Of a stretch of 64,000 nucleotides of DNA, positions 34,701 to 47,100 are shown piece after piece. The translations under genes were made by a program, and so were the position numbers. The DNA comes from Smittia aterrima (taxonomy: Eukaryota; Arthropoda; Insecta; Diptera; Chironomidae): positions 22,537,537-22,601,536 of the forward strand of contig CP093829.1 of assembly GCA_033063855.1 (NCBI GenBank), in the 5' to 3' direction. Each line of letters starts with the position of its first letter. The first letter of the stretch is position 1. The notes beneath the pieces were generated by a model. The model was not told the DNA's origin. It ran no database searches and saw only the letters and a program-made list of their open reading frames with translations.

Positions 34701-37700
34701 GCCTTCGATAGTCCAGAACAATGTTGGTTCGGGATAACCACTCGCTTGGCATTCGAAAATCACTTCAGATCCGAGATCACCAATTTGAGATTTCGGTCGA
34801 ATAATGAACGTTGGCGGAGCTATTGGAATAATTGAATTAGTTTATGCATCGGAAAGATTGTTTGAGCTACTCACAGTGAACTAGAAGCATTCCGGAAGCG
34901 ACGATTGTTCCTACAGCGTTGTCAGCTTCACAACTGTACTCGCCAATATCGTCCATCGTAATGTTATCGATCTTCAAACTTCTGTCTTCCAAAATGTGTA
35001 CACGACCTGTAAGATAAGTTCATTAAAAATTCTGTTCGCAGCAATGACCATTTGAGAATTTAATTATTCGATAATTGAAGCGATGTCAAACGTAAAGCTT
35101 TCGACATTAAGTCTCATCAGATTTGAAACATTCACAAGAGCGTGCTCGATTGTATTCACAATTACAAATTCATTACAAGCATTCTCGTCATGCTCATAAA
35201 TCGAGTCATGAAACGCTTTTGCGATTTGCATGCAATCGGCAGATTTTATCCACGTCATTGTTGTTGTTTCGAAAATTAATTAGATCAACATCGTTTGCTT
35301 GTGAATTATGAATTCAGTGTAACTCACCCAATGGCATGTTTCCACCTGATGCCGTACGCCGCCAAAGCACGTCGGGCAATGGTTCGCCACCTACTCTGCA
35401 CTGGAACACAACAGAGCTCCCTGTGACTGCTGTTTGATTCTGTGGGCCACGTATCATAAACGGCTTAACTATTTGAAAGAGAGAATTACGTTAATTGAGA
35501 GACATTGATGCATGAAATGATTCTCGTTCATACCATGAACTTTCAAGTAAGCGACAGACGACTCCCTCACTCCAACGACGTTCTTGGCAACGCACTGATA
35601 ACGTCCATCGTCAGACTGTTGAGCGTTTTGAATGACTAAATTACCACCATCGACAATGCGAATCCTGTTGAATGAAAATGTTTTCAGAAAATGATGAAAA
35701 GGAATGTTTAATTGAATTTTGTGGAACTCCCGACCAGAATCTCTACATGAACGAGCACGACTGAATGGAGTAGAGGAATGAGAGAGAGAGAAAAAGAGCT
35801 TTGAAATAATTAAAAGCTTATCAATAGGAACATAAAGTCTGTAATGAATGCGATATCAAGTCGAAACTAGAACATGGCATTACATTACATTGGAGAGAAA
35901 TTAATTTCTCGACGGTCTCGAGACTCTGACTTTAGCTCAATGCAAGCAAGCGGAATGCCCAGTGGAGATGGTGGAAACAGGAATTTAAATTCCGTACTCG
36001 ATATGAATAGTTTTCTCTTCTCTTTCCTCCTTTCGATTCCATTCTTTGCCTTTCAATGCTGATTTCCATTGAAATTTATGCTCATAGAAGAGCAGAGATT
36101 TCATTCAAACGTAATTACGCCATCTCGAGAGTGGAAAGACTTCTCGTCTAAGTAAGTAAGGAGAATGAAAAAAATAATGGAAGCTCATCGCTCTTACCTT
36201 TTTGAACCTGCTAAGTCCATCAGTTGGCCGTTTTTTCTCCATGAGATGATTGGCTCGGGTGAACCCTTGGGGGCTCCACATTCCAGCATTGCGGTCTCTC
36301 CATAAGCGACTCGAGAATTTTGAGGCTCGAGGCGAAAGTCATCTCTCAGTGTTGCGACTCTTAACGTCGCGTTCTGACTTCTTGCGACTCCCAATTCGTT
36401 CTTCGCTTCGCACCAGTAAACTCCAGAATCGGTTTCTCGTCGCGAGTGAGTAACCGATAAGAAGAAGAGGTTACCCGACGGCAGCAGCATCTGATGACCC
36501 GTTTCGATAGACAGCGGCTCTCCATCTTTGTACCAATCTATTTTCGGTTCGGGTGAGCCTTCTGCTTTGCAATTTAATGTAAATGGCGAGTTTCTTGGCA
36601 CAATGTTATCGAGTGGATGCTCAATTATTGTCGGAGCCTCGAGAGCTACAAAGAGAAAACAGAAAAAAAAAGATTTTTAAATTGGAATCAACAACAATTC
36701 AATCTGATTCTTCTGAATCGATAGCGACCATAAAACTAGATACGAAACGGCATTATTGTATTATAAATAAAAGTTCAGGCTCGATAGTTTTATTCATGCA
36801 ACCGTTTCATGGAAATTCGCTTTATTCCGATGAAAGCCCTGAAGATTTATTTGCGTATTTTCTGCTAGAATTCATTCCACATACGGTTTACTTGCTTCTC
36901 CTGCTGATTCTTATCTAGTAACCGGCTCCAAACAAATCATATTCGCTTGAGCTTCATCCGACTCAATTCCCCTAAAGTCGAAGAACTTTTGCATGATTAG
37001 ATCGCGGGGTTTGTTATTATTGTTGTTGGAAGAGAAATTGCTTTGATAATTTGGAAAGTTTCATTGGTCGTTAATGGAGTCTGAGAAATGATTTTATGGC
37101 GCTTCATCAACAACAAGAGTCAGGAGATGGAATGAAAGGAAGAGTTTGCTTTGAACAAACATAATCAAATCCAAGTTTTCCCAGTGAATCATCATTTATT
37201 CTTTTTCGCAATCAACAATTCATCGCGATCGAAATCACTCTTCGTCTTTCAATCGAGAGACTTGATGAGAACCTTTAAATAAAACATGAAAGGAATTCCT
37301 TGTTTGAGTCAGCATTGAAAACGACAAGCAGATGACGTGCTGACAAATAATTTTTAAAATTAGATTTCTTCGCGACTCTCGAGCGCAACTTTCCTGCCGA
37401 TTTCTTGTTTCGCCTTCGATGATTGATCGTGTAGGAGTCTCGTCTCTAACTCGGAATGAATAATGACAAATTTTCTTCTCACTCGACTTTTCAATTAACA
37501 GCGCTTTCAACTTTAAGTGGAACAAAATAAACAGTTTTGTTTGGCTCGCTTTTCAGTGAGTTTGCTTAAGTATCAAGAAGCAAATTTGTTGATCGAGCTG
37601 TGAACAAAATATCTTTTCCGCCTTCAACTTTGTTCGTCGTAGTCTTCGTCGTGACGAGAAGAATGAGACAAAAATTCTGAATTGGATGATTGGCATGATA

Positions 37701-39259
37701 GAGACCGAAAGAGTTCTCAGAAAACCGACGTTCAATAAATTATCTTTTCTGATTTATGATTCTCCGTCTCTCCTTCTCCTCTCCCTCATTGATCGGTCTG
37801 AGAAAAAAGGCTTACGAGTGATTCCTCAACAAGTGACTTTTGATTAGATGAATGATTTGGGAGTTTTTATTGATGGCAATAAAATCTAAAGCTCCTTCAA
37901 TCGAATCCATAGTTCCAGGAAAGCAATTACGTGGCATTTACTCGCGTTTGACCTCGTCATCGTTCGTCAATCGTCTAATTCCAAACAAAATGTCGAACAG
38001 AAATTCGAAAATGATATGAAAGAATAATAAAATCGATACATCTCCAAGATGATGGACAAGATTGTGATCGAATTGAATGCCATTCAAGCCATCGTCTTGT
38101 TCAAAGCCATAATTCACTCGTAATTACAATTATTACGAAGCCATTCATTGAGTTTCGTGTTTCCTGAATGGAAATTCCTCTCGACTCGCTCAATGGCTCG
38201 GCCCTAATCGGACCTAATAAAATTACTATTGACATTTAATAGAAATTACATCAAGATTAGGCAAACGTGGAATATGAATAAAAAAAACTTTGTAATTAGT
38301 GAATAACGCGCTGCGTGATTCAATAGAGACATATTAACCATTTGTTAAGTTGTCATATTTCACATTCTCGTTCGTGGGGGCAAACTCAATGTTGCACTCT
38401 CTTGCTTTCTTTGAAGAAACGATACATTAACATAACAATGAGCCAACACTTTTTGTGTGATTTTAATCTATCAAAATGTTTCCGTTTAGTTTTGGTAAAG
38501 CCAACCCTGAATTGCTTGCTTCTCGGGGGTTTTTTCTTTGTCAGAATAAATATTGCAACATTCATCACGAGAGCGGAAAACTTAATTGACATCCTCGTAT
38601 GATAGACGGGCGTTTCATTAATGCATTTCATTGCGAGAGAGAGGAGAGCAGCAGTGAAAGCATTAAAAAACTTGCTTTAATGATACATTTGGGACAACGA
38701 GAGTCGAATGAATAGTTAGAGAGAGGCGCTGCTTATTAAATTTAATGATTCGCAATAGTTTCGCATTGACTTGCTTCACCCCTTGCTAAATGTGAATGTT
38801 CCTGCGACAACTGCCGCTGTCGCTTTGAGTCGAGCGAAAATGTTCAAAGGGCCGTGAAATGTTCAAGCGACACCCGAGCTCAAACGGTTGGCAATTGGAT
38901 AATTTGTAAGAAAGTTTGACGAGTTCTCAGAAGTCGTTGTAGTCAATATGTTTGACATCGTTTTCCACACATGACCGCGCACCGCCCATCAGTAGAAAGT
39001 TCCATAGATAAATCAAATTTTTAATGTTTTTTTTTACTTCTCTTTCGCTTAATCTTTTCAAATTTTATGCTCCAAGAAGTTTTTTCTAATTAAAATGTTA
39101 TTTCATATAATAACGAGCCGAGAGTTAGAGAGGAACGGGGAGGATTAAAAATAAATTAAATTTTATGTTTTCTCTTATTCATAAAGAGAATTTCCACTTA
39201 CCTAGAGCTATGCTGCATATGGTCAGAGTTATCAGCAAAATATCCAATTTCAAATCCAT
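31758..39259 (-). CDS. robo2/3: Roundabout axon-guidance receptor, Robo2/Robo3 type
   Basis: Ten coding exons (high to low): 39202-39259, 36198-36645, 35534-35664, 35328-35468, 34875-35006, 33891-34819, 33705-33824, 33396-33627, 32641-33313, 31758-32376; all phases join, giving 1,160 aa. Domains: signal peptide (1-19); Ig1 (about 22-120, with HSRRETDSGVYWCEAKN); Ig2 (to 212); Ig3 (to 303); Ig4 (to 400); Ig5 (to 500, with QTLPIKSVASLPC); three FN3 (about 515-830); TM (about 860-883, FIILLGTILVIIMLSFGVTI). Robo binds Slit through Ig1 and repels growth cones from the midline. The cytoplasmic tail has Tyr motifs (DYAPV at 933, EYAEVSS at 966, SPYATATL at 981) resembling CC0/CC1, then Gln-rich stretches. 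No LPPPP Ena-binding CC2 or CC3 is visible, as in fly Robo2 and Robo3 but not Robo1. Intron 1 is 2.5 kb. Confidence 0.96.
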
Positions 39260-41393
39260 GTTTCTCTCCGAATGTGATTCTCTGACGTAATTATCTTCTT
39301 AATGAATCTTCTTTCTCCCTTTTTCGTGTTGTCTGCTTCCAACTAAATCTTCTTCAACAAATTGCATTCACTTCCAGGCATTTCGTAGCTTAAACTATGC
39401 AGAAAATGTTTTTTTTTATTTCAGTCTCGAGTCAAACACATAAATGCTCAAGGCTGTTCCTTCTTGTTTTTTTCCAACAGTTGTCCTTGCTCAACAATTT
39501 CGTCCCTTTTTCCACAAAATTCCCTGTGATCATTGACTTTAATTTGCTGTTATTGCCTCTACACGAGTCAGAAGAACTTTTCACTTTATTACTTTATTGC
39601 AGTCACACGGTCCGGACTTGACTTTCTCTCCATTGACGACTCCAATTCATTGGCATTCAAGTCGTTTAATTAATTAACTTCTTCTTCGACTTCTATTCGC
39701 TTAGCATTTCCTTGAATTAATTAAATTATTTCTCTATTCACACTTGGAAATCGTCGTTGCGGCTTTGATGAAAACCCTTTTCAAGAATTATTTTTTATAA
39801 GAATTCAAATCGGTTGTTTTGGCTTTTGGGTAGAACCTCCATATGTTCCTCGGAGCGATCTTTACGGAGATAACGTCTAGGCGATAACTGGTTTTATTTT
39901 ATTTTTCTTTGAAGTTTCTTGCGAGACGGAGCGAGAAGAAAGAAATTTTCTCTGTTTTGCTTTTCATTCACTTGTTGCTTCTTATGCTTCTCTTTCTCTC
40001 TTGCTATCGTCGAGAACTGTGTCGTTTCTTTTTGGCCTTTTTTTAATGAAACGATTATTCGTTCGCTTATAAAGTCTTCCGTTACATTAAGTCTCAACCT
40101 TCTTAACTCCTACATTTGTCTCTGATAATAAAAGCGACAAAGTTCTCTTCTCAGCGTCGTCACTATGACAGAAATTCTTCGTTTTATTCACGTTTTATTT
40201 ATCATTTAATTTCATATGATGACTTTTATGTGTCTGTGGCTCTCCTCGAAGATTCTGTCTCTTAAATTGAATTTATTTTTTAATGTAATTTATTATCATT
40301 GACACTGGCGTTTTATCAAGAGTTAAGACAAGTTGACCCTTGGAAATGTCTAACGACAAACTAAATCATTAAGTGAAGACGCTAGGGCAAACACTCAATT
40401 CAATTGATTTCGATTTAATCTTTGTCGTGTTCACTTTTGTTTGCGTGGACAGAAAAAATATAAATTTCTGTAGGAAGTCGTCGTTGTCGTTGCAGTTTAT
40501 GTTTCGCATAAAAATTGTTTTCTTTCTAATTTATCGTGTCGAGAATAATTTCTCAACTAAATGAACAGTCGAGTTTATATTTCATCTAATTAATTCAATT
40601 TTTCTGCCTCTTTTGTTATGTGAATGCACATTTAACGAATTTAATCCTCGACTCGCGACTTGTTAAACTCTCTTCACTTCTGTCTGGTTGCGAGATTTTC
40701 ACTCCTCGGAACTGTAAACTATTCTTGTTTTTCGGTGGCTGCACAATTTTCTTTTATTGTCTGCCAATTTTATTCACTCTAATGATTTCGAATGTCTCAA
40801 CCCCTTTCCTATCAAATAGACGAACACACAAAAAGGAATCTCTTTTGAAACGCAATATTTTTCCCTTCCGCTTTTATGTTTTTTACAAACTAATATTCTT
40901 CACGTGCAGATTTATTAACAGAGGACGAGCGTATGCTTCTTTCCTCAACGAATGTCCCGATGAAACTGAATTGAAAATGGAAACACAGAGCGATCGTTGC
41001 TCAATGTTTTGTAAATATTTCCGAGAGCGAAGAGAAAATGTTTCGAGAATGAGAAATATGCTTCGAATGTTGAATGTTGTTGCTTCGTCTGAAAGTCTCA
41101 TGTAAGCCATAGAAATTTTTATTGCCGGACATTAATAATAAAAAACAAAATTCTTTCCTAAACTAAGATTCGAGATAAATCAATCCTCCCGAGAGTTTTG
41201 AGTTTTGGGTGTAGAAACAAGTTTCGCAGATATTAAAATGAATTTGTCAAGTGCCACGACCACCCAAAGGTTTCTTCACAGCTTGCCGATGATATTTAAG
41301 CAAACAAACATGTGCAAGCAATCACGTCATAGGCGAGAAAGGAAGTTTGCTGACTTATAAAACGATTCACACTTTTGCAGAAGAAGCGATCGA

Positions 41394-41522
41394 ATGGATC
41401 GTTGCCTTTTCCATATCCTCGCATCTGCATCTCTCGTACTCATCGAAAATTCATTCACAACTTCACCAACATCGCAAGTTCTAGCCGTTGAAAAATATTT
41501 CATTCAAAATTATTATCATTAA
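41394..41522 (+). CDS. Weak candidate: 42-aa secreted micropeptide
   Basis: A TATAAA box at 41356-41361 is followed 33 bases later by an ATG. The frame begins MDRCLFHILASASLVLIENS, hydrophobic like a signal peptide, and ends at TAA 41520-41522. The stop overlaps an AATAAA at 41521-41526. The whole unit would be very short, with almost no 3' UTR. There is no dibasic processing site and no cysteine pattern. Chance is a serious alternative. Confidence 0.15.
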   Translation: MDRCLFHILASASLVLIENSFTTSPTSQVLAVEKYFIQNYYH

Positions 41523-44037
41523 TAAAATATAGATTTTCATTATGTAATTCTGGGCCGGTCGTTTGGGCAATTTATTACCTTCATCTAACGACACACTCGT
41601 ACCAGGAAAAAAAAGGTAAGAGACGATCATCATCTCCTTTTTCGCTGAACAAAGGAGCTGAAACATTCCTTTTGATGCATTCAGATTAGTTACAGTCTTG
41701 AGACTTCTTTCTTCATGCAAACGGCCGGAGAGAAATAAAAATAAAACACACAAAAGATTCCTCGAAGATTCCCATTTATAGAAATGAAAATCTTTCTCGT
41801 GTCCTTTTTCGCATAGAAAGATTCAATGTCGTTACGACCAGGCCAAAAAAAAGCGAGAGAATCTTCCATTGTAGTCGGAGAAATAAATGAAAGAGAAGAA
41901 GAAGAAGGAGAATCGATTGCAACGTATCGAAGGTCAAAGATTATTTCTTTGAGCAGAACATTCCTCTACTTAAAAACGCATGTAGCAAAACGATGACAAT
42001 AAACTCGCTTTTGGTCGTTCTCAATGATCTTCTTTCTCATACACAATATTTTTTCCCAAGCGACAATTTCTAAAGAAAAAGATTCTTAAAATGTTTTATC
42101 CAGAACAATTGTTTGCAACAGTTTCACGAAACAAGAATAAATCTTGAAAATGCTTTCTGTGCACTCGAGAAAGGCGAAAAATGTAGAAGAAGAAGTTAAA
42201 GCAGAATAAAACCTGCTTCTTATTATGATTCGGACAAACAATGCGGTCAGGTAATCCAGAGACCAGAGAGAGCCATGAAAAATCTTGAGCCTCAAAGTCT
42301 GTGACATTCCAAAGCGCCAAAGATCTTTTTGTTCTCAGATTGTTTTGCAAGTTTCTTGCGAAATTCTCGAGATTGATCGGCTCTCTTCTGCTGATGTTTT
42401 AATACGATTCGTGAGAAGATTTCGTCAATGATAGAAGAAGAATTCCTAAGAAGGATCCAACTCTTGGAGATTAACTTAACTGAAGGACAAACCCTAAACA
42501 ACAAAGAGAAGAAAGAAAGTCGTTGTGATTGATTGCGAAAAAAATAACATAAAACTCTAAACCTCTCAATCCGAAATCATTTTAAATCTCTTTGGAACAA
42601 GAACTTTTAAGTGACATTAGTACAACGCGTGCATGCAATAAAACCTCATCAACGAGCGCAAAAAATTCTCTGATTTCACGTCACTGTGGATTAAATGGAT
42701 TATGAGGCTCGTTGCTGTTTGCATTAACAGTTTTCACATCACAGACTCAAATCTCTTTTGCCAACATGAACTTATAAAAGCCGGGAATGGATCATTAAAT
42801 GTATTGAATTACCATCGAATTGCTTCTCTCGATGGCACGCGTCTCTCACAATGGAATCAGAAAATCGCTGTCGATCGTGGTGGCGCTCGTCATCATCATG
42901 AGAAATTACATGAAAAAACAATTCCGAGAAACTTTAGAGAAACCTAAATTATTATTTATGAGTCGAGGAACACAAGTCGAGGCTGTGAGTGGAATCGAGA
43001 AGGGTTTGATTGCTTTTGGATTGGAACCACAGTGTGCAGTGACCATAATCATAAATTGTTGCCAACATTCAATTAGGACGCGTCGTCTTTTCGACTTTTC
43101 TGCTGGTAGCGACACAAAAACACCCAAAAAACCAAAAAATTAATTTCAATGAATTTCTCTTTCTCTCCAATCATCGTGTTGTCGATTGTGTTCTTCGGTT
43201 TGGAACCAGATGACATTACAGAAAGTTATTAATACTTGACTGGCTACACACAAGCACTTAAGAAGTTATTGCGCAACAATTGAGATCACATACGAGACAG
43301 ATTCAAGATAAGCCGAAGGGAATTTAATAAATTTTTCTATTAGCAGCGGGGCGTCTGTCGAATCGGAGAGGGTTGCATCGTCGATGATCGCTTCTCGTCG
43401 AAATGAATTTCCTGACGCCGTAAAAACTTATCAGCCGTGATTTCGCAAAAAAATGAAGAAAAATCCTTCAACAGGAAATTCAATAAAAGTGCAATCAGAA
43501 ATCGAGAAAATTTGTCATCGTCAGCGAGTTGATGGGGTTGTTGCTAAACTGTTTATGCGAGAGAGTTGCCTAAGAGATAAGACGAAAGGAATTGGAAAAT
43601 TTTATTCACCCCGTTTGCGATATTTTCCAATATTTATGCATGCAAATTAGAAAAGACTCTTTCGTTCGTTTGTCGACTCAAAGGAACCATCTGTGATTAA
43701 TGAAACGATTTTCCTCTCGTCCGCTGAACAAAAGCAAAACATTTGTGAGACTTGTAATTATGTTTTAATGAAGCCTGATTCATCACGACGTACAACTGCT
43801 GCCTCATGTTGCATTTATTGGCCATATTCGCTTGTGAGTAATATTTTTCAAAAAAAAATGCTTTTCAGTGTCCTTGATGGCTCGATACTTGAACAATACA
43901 GCTCGACAACCCTCATCATCCATTATTTTGTGAGCATGACACCCGTTGTGTTGTTTAAATGTTTTCGAAAAATGAAATAATTGAAAAATAATGGAAGAGA
44001 CCTTCGTAGAACATTTTTGTTCTCGAGAATCAGTTCT

Positions 44038-44053
44038 CGAAGCGCGCGCTTCG
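44038..44053. repeat. Perfect 16-bp GC-rich palindrome
   Basis: CGAAGCGCGCGCTTCG reads the same on both strands. A 10-bp palindrome, TTCTCGAGAA, lies just before it at 44020-44029. Confidence 0.8.
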
Positions 44054-44089
44054 TAATCAGCAAACGATGAAACGATAAACTTGTCCAGT

Positions 44090-44150
44090 GTCCAGTTAGT
44101 TCCAATTGAAAGGTTATAATTGACATCGTTCATCACTTAACTAACTGGAC
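44090..44150. repeat. Perfect 12-bp inverted repeat, 37-bp spacer
   Basis: GTCCAGTTAGTT (44090-44101) and AACTAACTGGAC (44139-44150) are exact complements. The spacer contains a small CAATT/AATTG pair that is off-centre. Confidence 0.75.
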
Positions 44151-47100
44151 GCAAGGGACAGCAGAGGCGACGGCTTAACTTTATGACGGGACGAAGAATG
44201 TGTCATAAATTTCGGTTAATTAGAGAAGAGTCGTCAAATTTTTCAACGTTTATCTTTGTCGTGAGATCTTCATCGTAAATTAGCAGACGCTTGTCAAAAA
44301 AGAGCTTCTGGAGGTATTAGAGCATCAAACGCGGTGTCGAATAGTTCTTAGAGCATCGGAGAAATGCACAGAAGCTATTTATTAGTCGTAAAAGAAGCAA
44401 CGCCATCAAATGTGAATCATAAACAATTTTCCATTCATTTCCCATCGTAAAAGAGCGACGAACATTTGATGCGTGAGATGAAAGAAAAGTTCAGCAGAAT
44501 CATTTTCTGTGGAAAAGGAAATTGAGATTAGTTTGAAGGGAAAGATGAAGATTTCACAACTGAATTAAAATGTTTCTTCTTGCCGTCATCGTGTAAACAA
44601 ACACTGTCCATCCGGAGTCGTCTCAAAAGAAAATTCTTTGATGCGCATCGAAAAATGAAACGTTTTCGCAAAATGATTTCCTAAATGAATCTGTTGTGTT
44701 GTCACCATCAAAAAAAGAGATTTCAATCGAAGGGCGAAAGCAAATTTAATTAATTTGCAATCAAACAAGTTGAGAACGAGTCGAATTTATTTGATATCAA
44801 AGTCAAACATGAAAATGCCTTTTAATTTAATTCACTCGAGCCCGAACAAAAGGCCAGAAATTAACGACATTAAGTGATTAAGAGTCGTTGACAGACTCTA
44901 CGACTTCAATCGAAGTAAATATCATCGTCAAAAGACAAAGTTTTCTCATGCGAGCGAGCGCAAATTCCTTTTTGAAATTCAATTAGTTACAGATTAACAT
45001 TCCATGAAACGAATTTTGTTGATGTTGTTTCAATGAAAAGGCCTTAAAAAAAGGTTTCCATGCTCTGGGTGGGGAGTTTATGAATTATGAAAGATTGAAA
45101 TTGTTTCAATGCCTCGAGGGGATCGACAAGGAGGAAATGACGGGGTGAAGAATTCAAAATTGGGTTCAACCATGCAGTTCTTCCATCATCGTCACATTCT
45201 GCTTATTAATTTTTATTCAAGACTCTTCGAAAGACTTTCCACATAATCTCTCGAGATTGATTGAAAATTCTTCACGAAGAATTTCTAATTTTATTTATCG
45301 TCCCATGAAGATTTTCGCCAGCAAACAAAGGAGCTTTGATTTACGCACGATAATTAGATGTTTAATGCATTTTTGCACTCGATTGATTCGCAAACACATT
45401 AAAGCGTCGTTGCTAAATCAGACGATGATGATGATATTAAACAATTTCGAGGACAATACAAAAAGTGAAGTCATCGGGAAGAGAGAGCTCATGTGATAAC
45501 TGCAGCGACAAGACATGAATGATCTGTTTATGAAATTTGGGTGACTAAATGCTTGAGTCGATTCAAAGAATCTTTTAGCTTCTAAGAATTTTCTTAGTCA
45601 CCCTCGGAAAACGTCTTGAAGGGTTCGACAAGAACAAAAAAAAGGGAAAAGATGTCGACGAGGGGATTTTCGTTTTTCAACATCAATGATGCCCAATTTG
45701 GTGTTAATAATTTTAATGCATTTCCACATTATCAATTATGATTAAGGACGTTTTACTCCGCAACAGAATCCTTCGCCTTTCTATTCATTCATGACAGTTT
45801 GACATTCTTTCAGAGTTTTCCTTTCACGACGGAGACGGGGGAAAAAAAAGATTCTTGAATGAAGTCGTCACATGTGCTCTCGTTCTGATTAAAATTGATG
45901 TCGAATCGAAATCACAAAAGAAACGAAATCAATTGTTGGTTCGGGACACTTGTGCTCGTATTTGAAGACGCAATATTCCTCAGCCGAGATTAATTTATTT
46001 TAATGAAAATCCTTCGTTTCCGCTGCTCTCGAGAATGATCAAGTTGTTGAGCTTCCTGTGGCAACGAACATAAATATTTCATTTTAATCAATGGCGAAGA
46101 TCTTGAAGTAAAAATATCCCCTCGTCGTTGAAACATCCTTTAAATTCAAATTTAGAGAAGAGAGATTTTTAATATTTCATCATTAACGGCACTCGAATCA
46201 TCGTCAAGAGCACGCGTTGCCATTATTTGCAATCACATGTCGCCATGTTCACGCCCTTAGGCCTCTCGGATTTGAAAGCGTATCAGGTTTTAAAGAAACA
46301 GTTTATTTTTCGGGTGTCGCAATTCACTGAGTTTAAAGAGTCGAGGGTGGATGCGAAGACTTTAATCCCTGTCCCGTTTCGAAAGTGCATTTGCGAGATA
46401 AAGGGGCAAATCCATTCAACATGCAACGCGACCAAATTACAGCCCCGAAACTTGACAATGACTCGAGAAATTCTCGTAGCTATTAATTACGCCATCACGG
46501 GGATAATAATTTTTAATTTAATTCCGACATGAAAAGGTTTTCGTGAGCATTCATCAGCTGAATTCAATTCACGCGAGGCGGCACTTCCATCAAACAGAAA
46601 AAAAATACTTTTTAATTTGAAATGCACGGCGGATGAGAAGTGCAAGTCATGTAAGCGGAGTTTCGTTCGACGAAATCCTTCGTCGTTGGCTTTAGAGACA
46701 AAGAAAATTGTGCGACATTGCGGATGATAAAACAAAAATAATTTAAAGGAAACACGTGCCGAGAGGCGGCGAAAGGGGTCGAAGGAAATTACAATCGAGC
46801 CGAAGCGAACCGCAAACGACTCCAAGGAAATTTTTATGTGAAAATAGATAAAAGAAATAAATGAAGCGAGAGAAATTGATAAGAAACAAATTTCCAAACA
46901 GCGTCACGACGAATCTTCTTACCCTAGCTCGAGAGTTCTTAATACGTCAAGGGACAAACCAGGAGAGGAACTCTAATCGCGTCTCATGACATGAAACACT
47001 TGTAGAAGCTTCCAAGTGCACGACAAGCACACGATCCTAAATTAACTGGAATCCGATTACGAATTTTCATTGAGAAATGTCTTAAGAGCGACTTTGAAAT

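Noticed and set aside
40620..41105. 161-codon open frame, plus strand
   Set aside because: No domain, no consistent composition, overlaps a minus frame, and lacks splice or poly(A) context. Taken as chance.
44020..44036. Heat-shock element
   Set aside because: TTCTCGAGAA is a palindrome, but the GAA/TTC units do not have the required two-base spacing in consecutive repeats.
46487..46897. 136-codon open frame, minus strand
   Set aside because: Hydrophobic and basic runs without any family pattern, in a gene-free stretch; no supporting signals.
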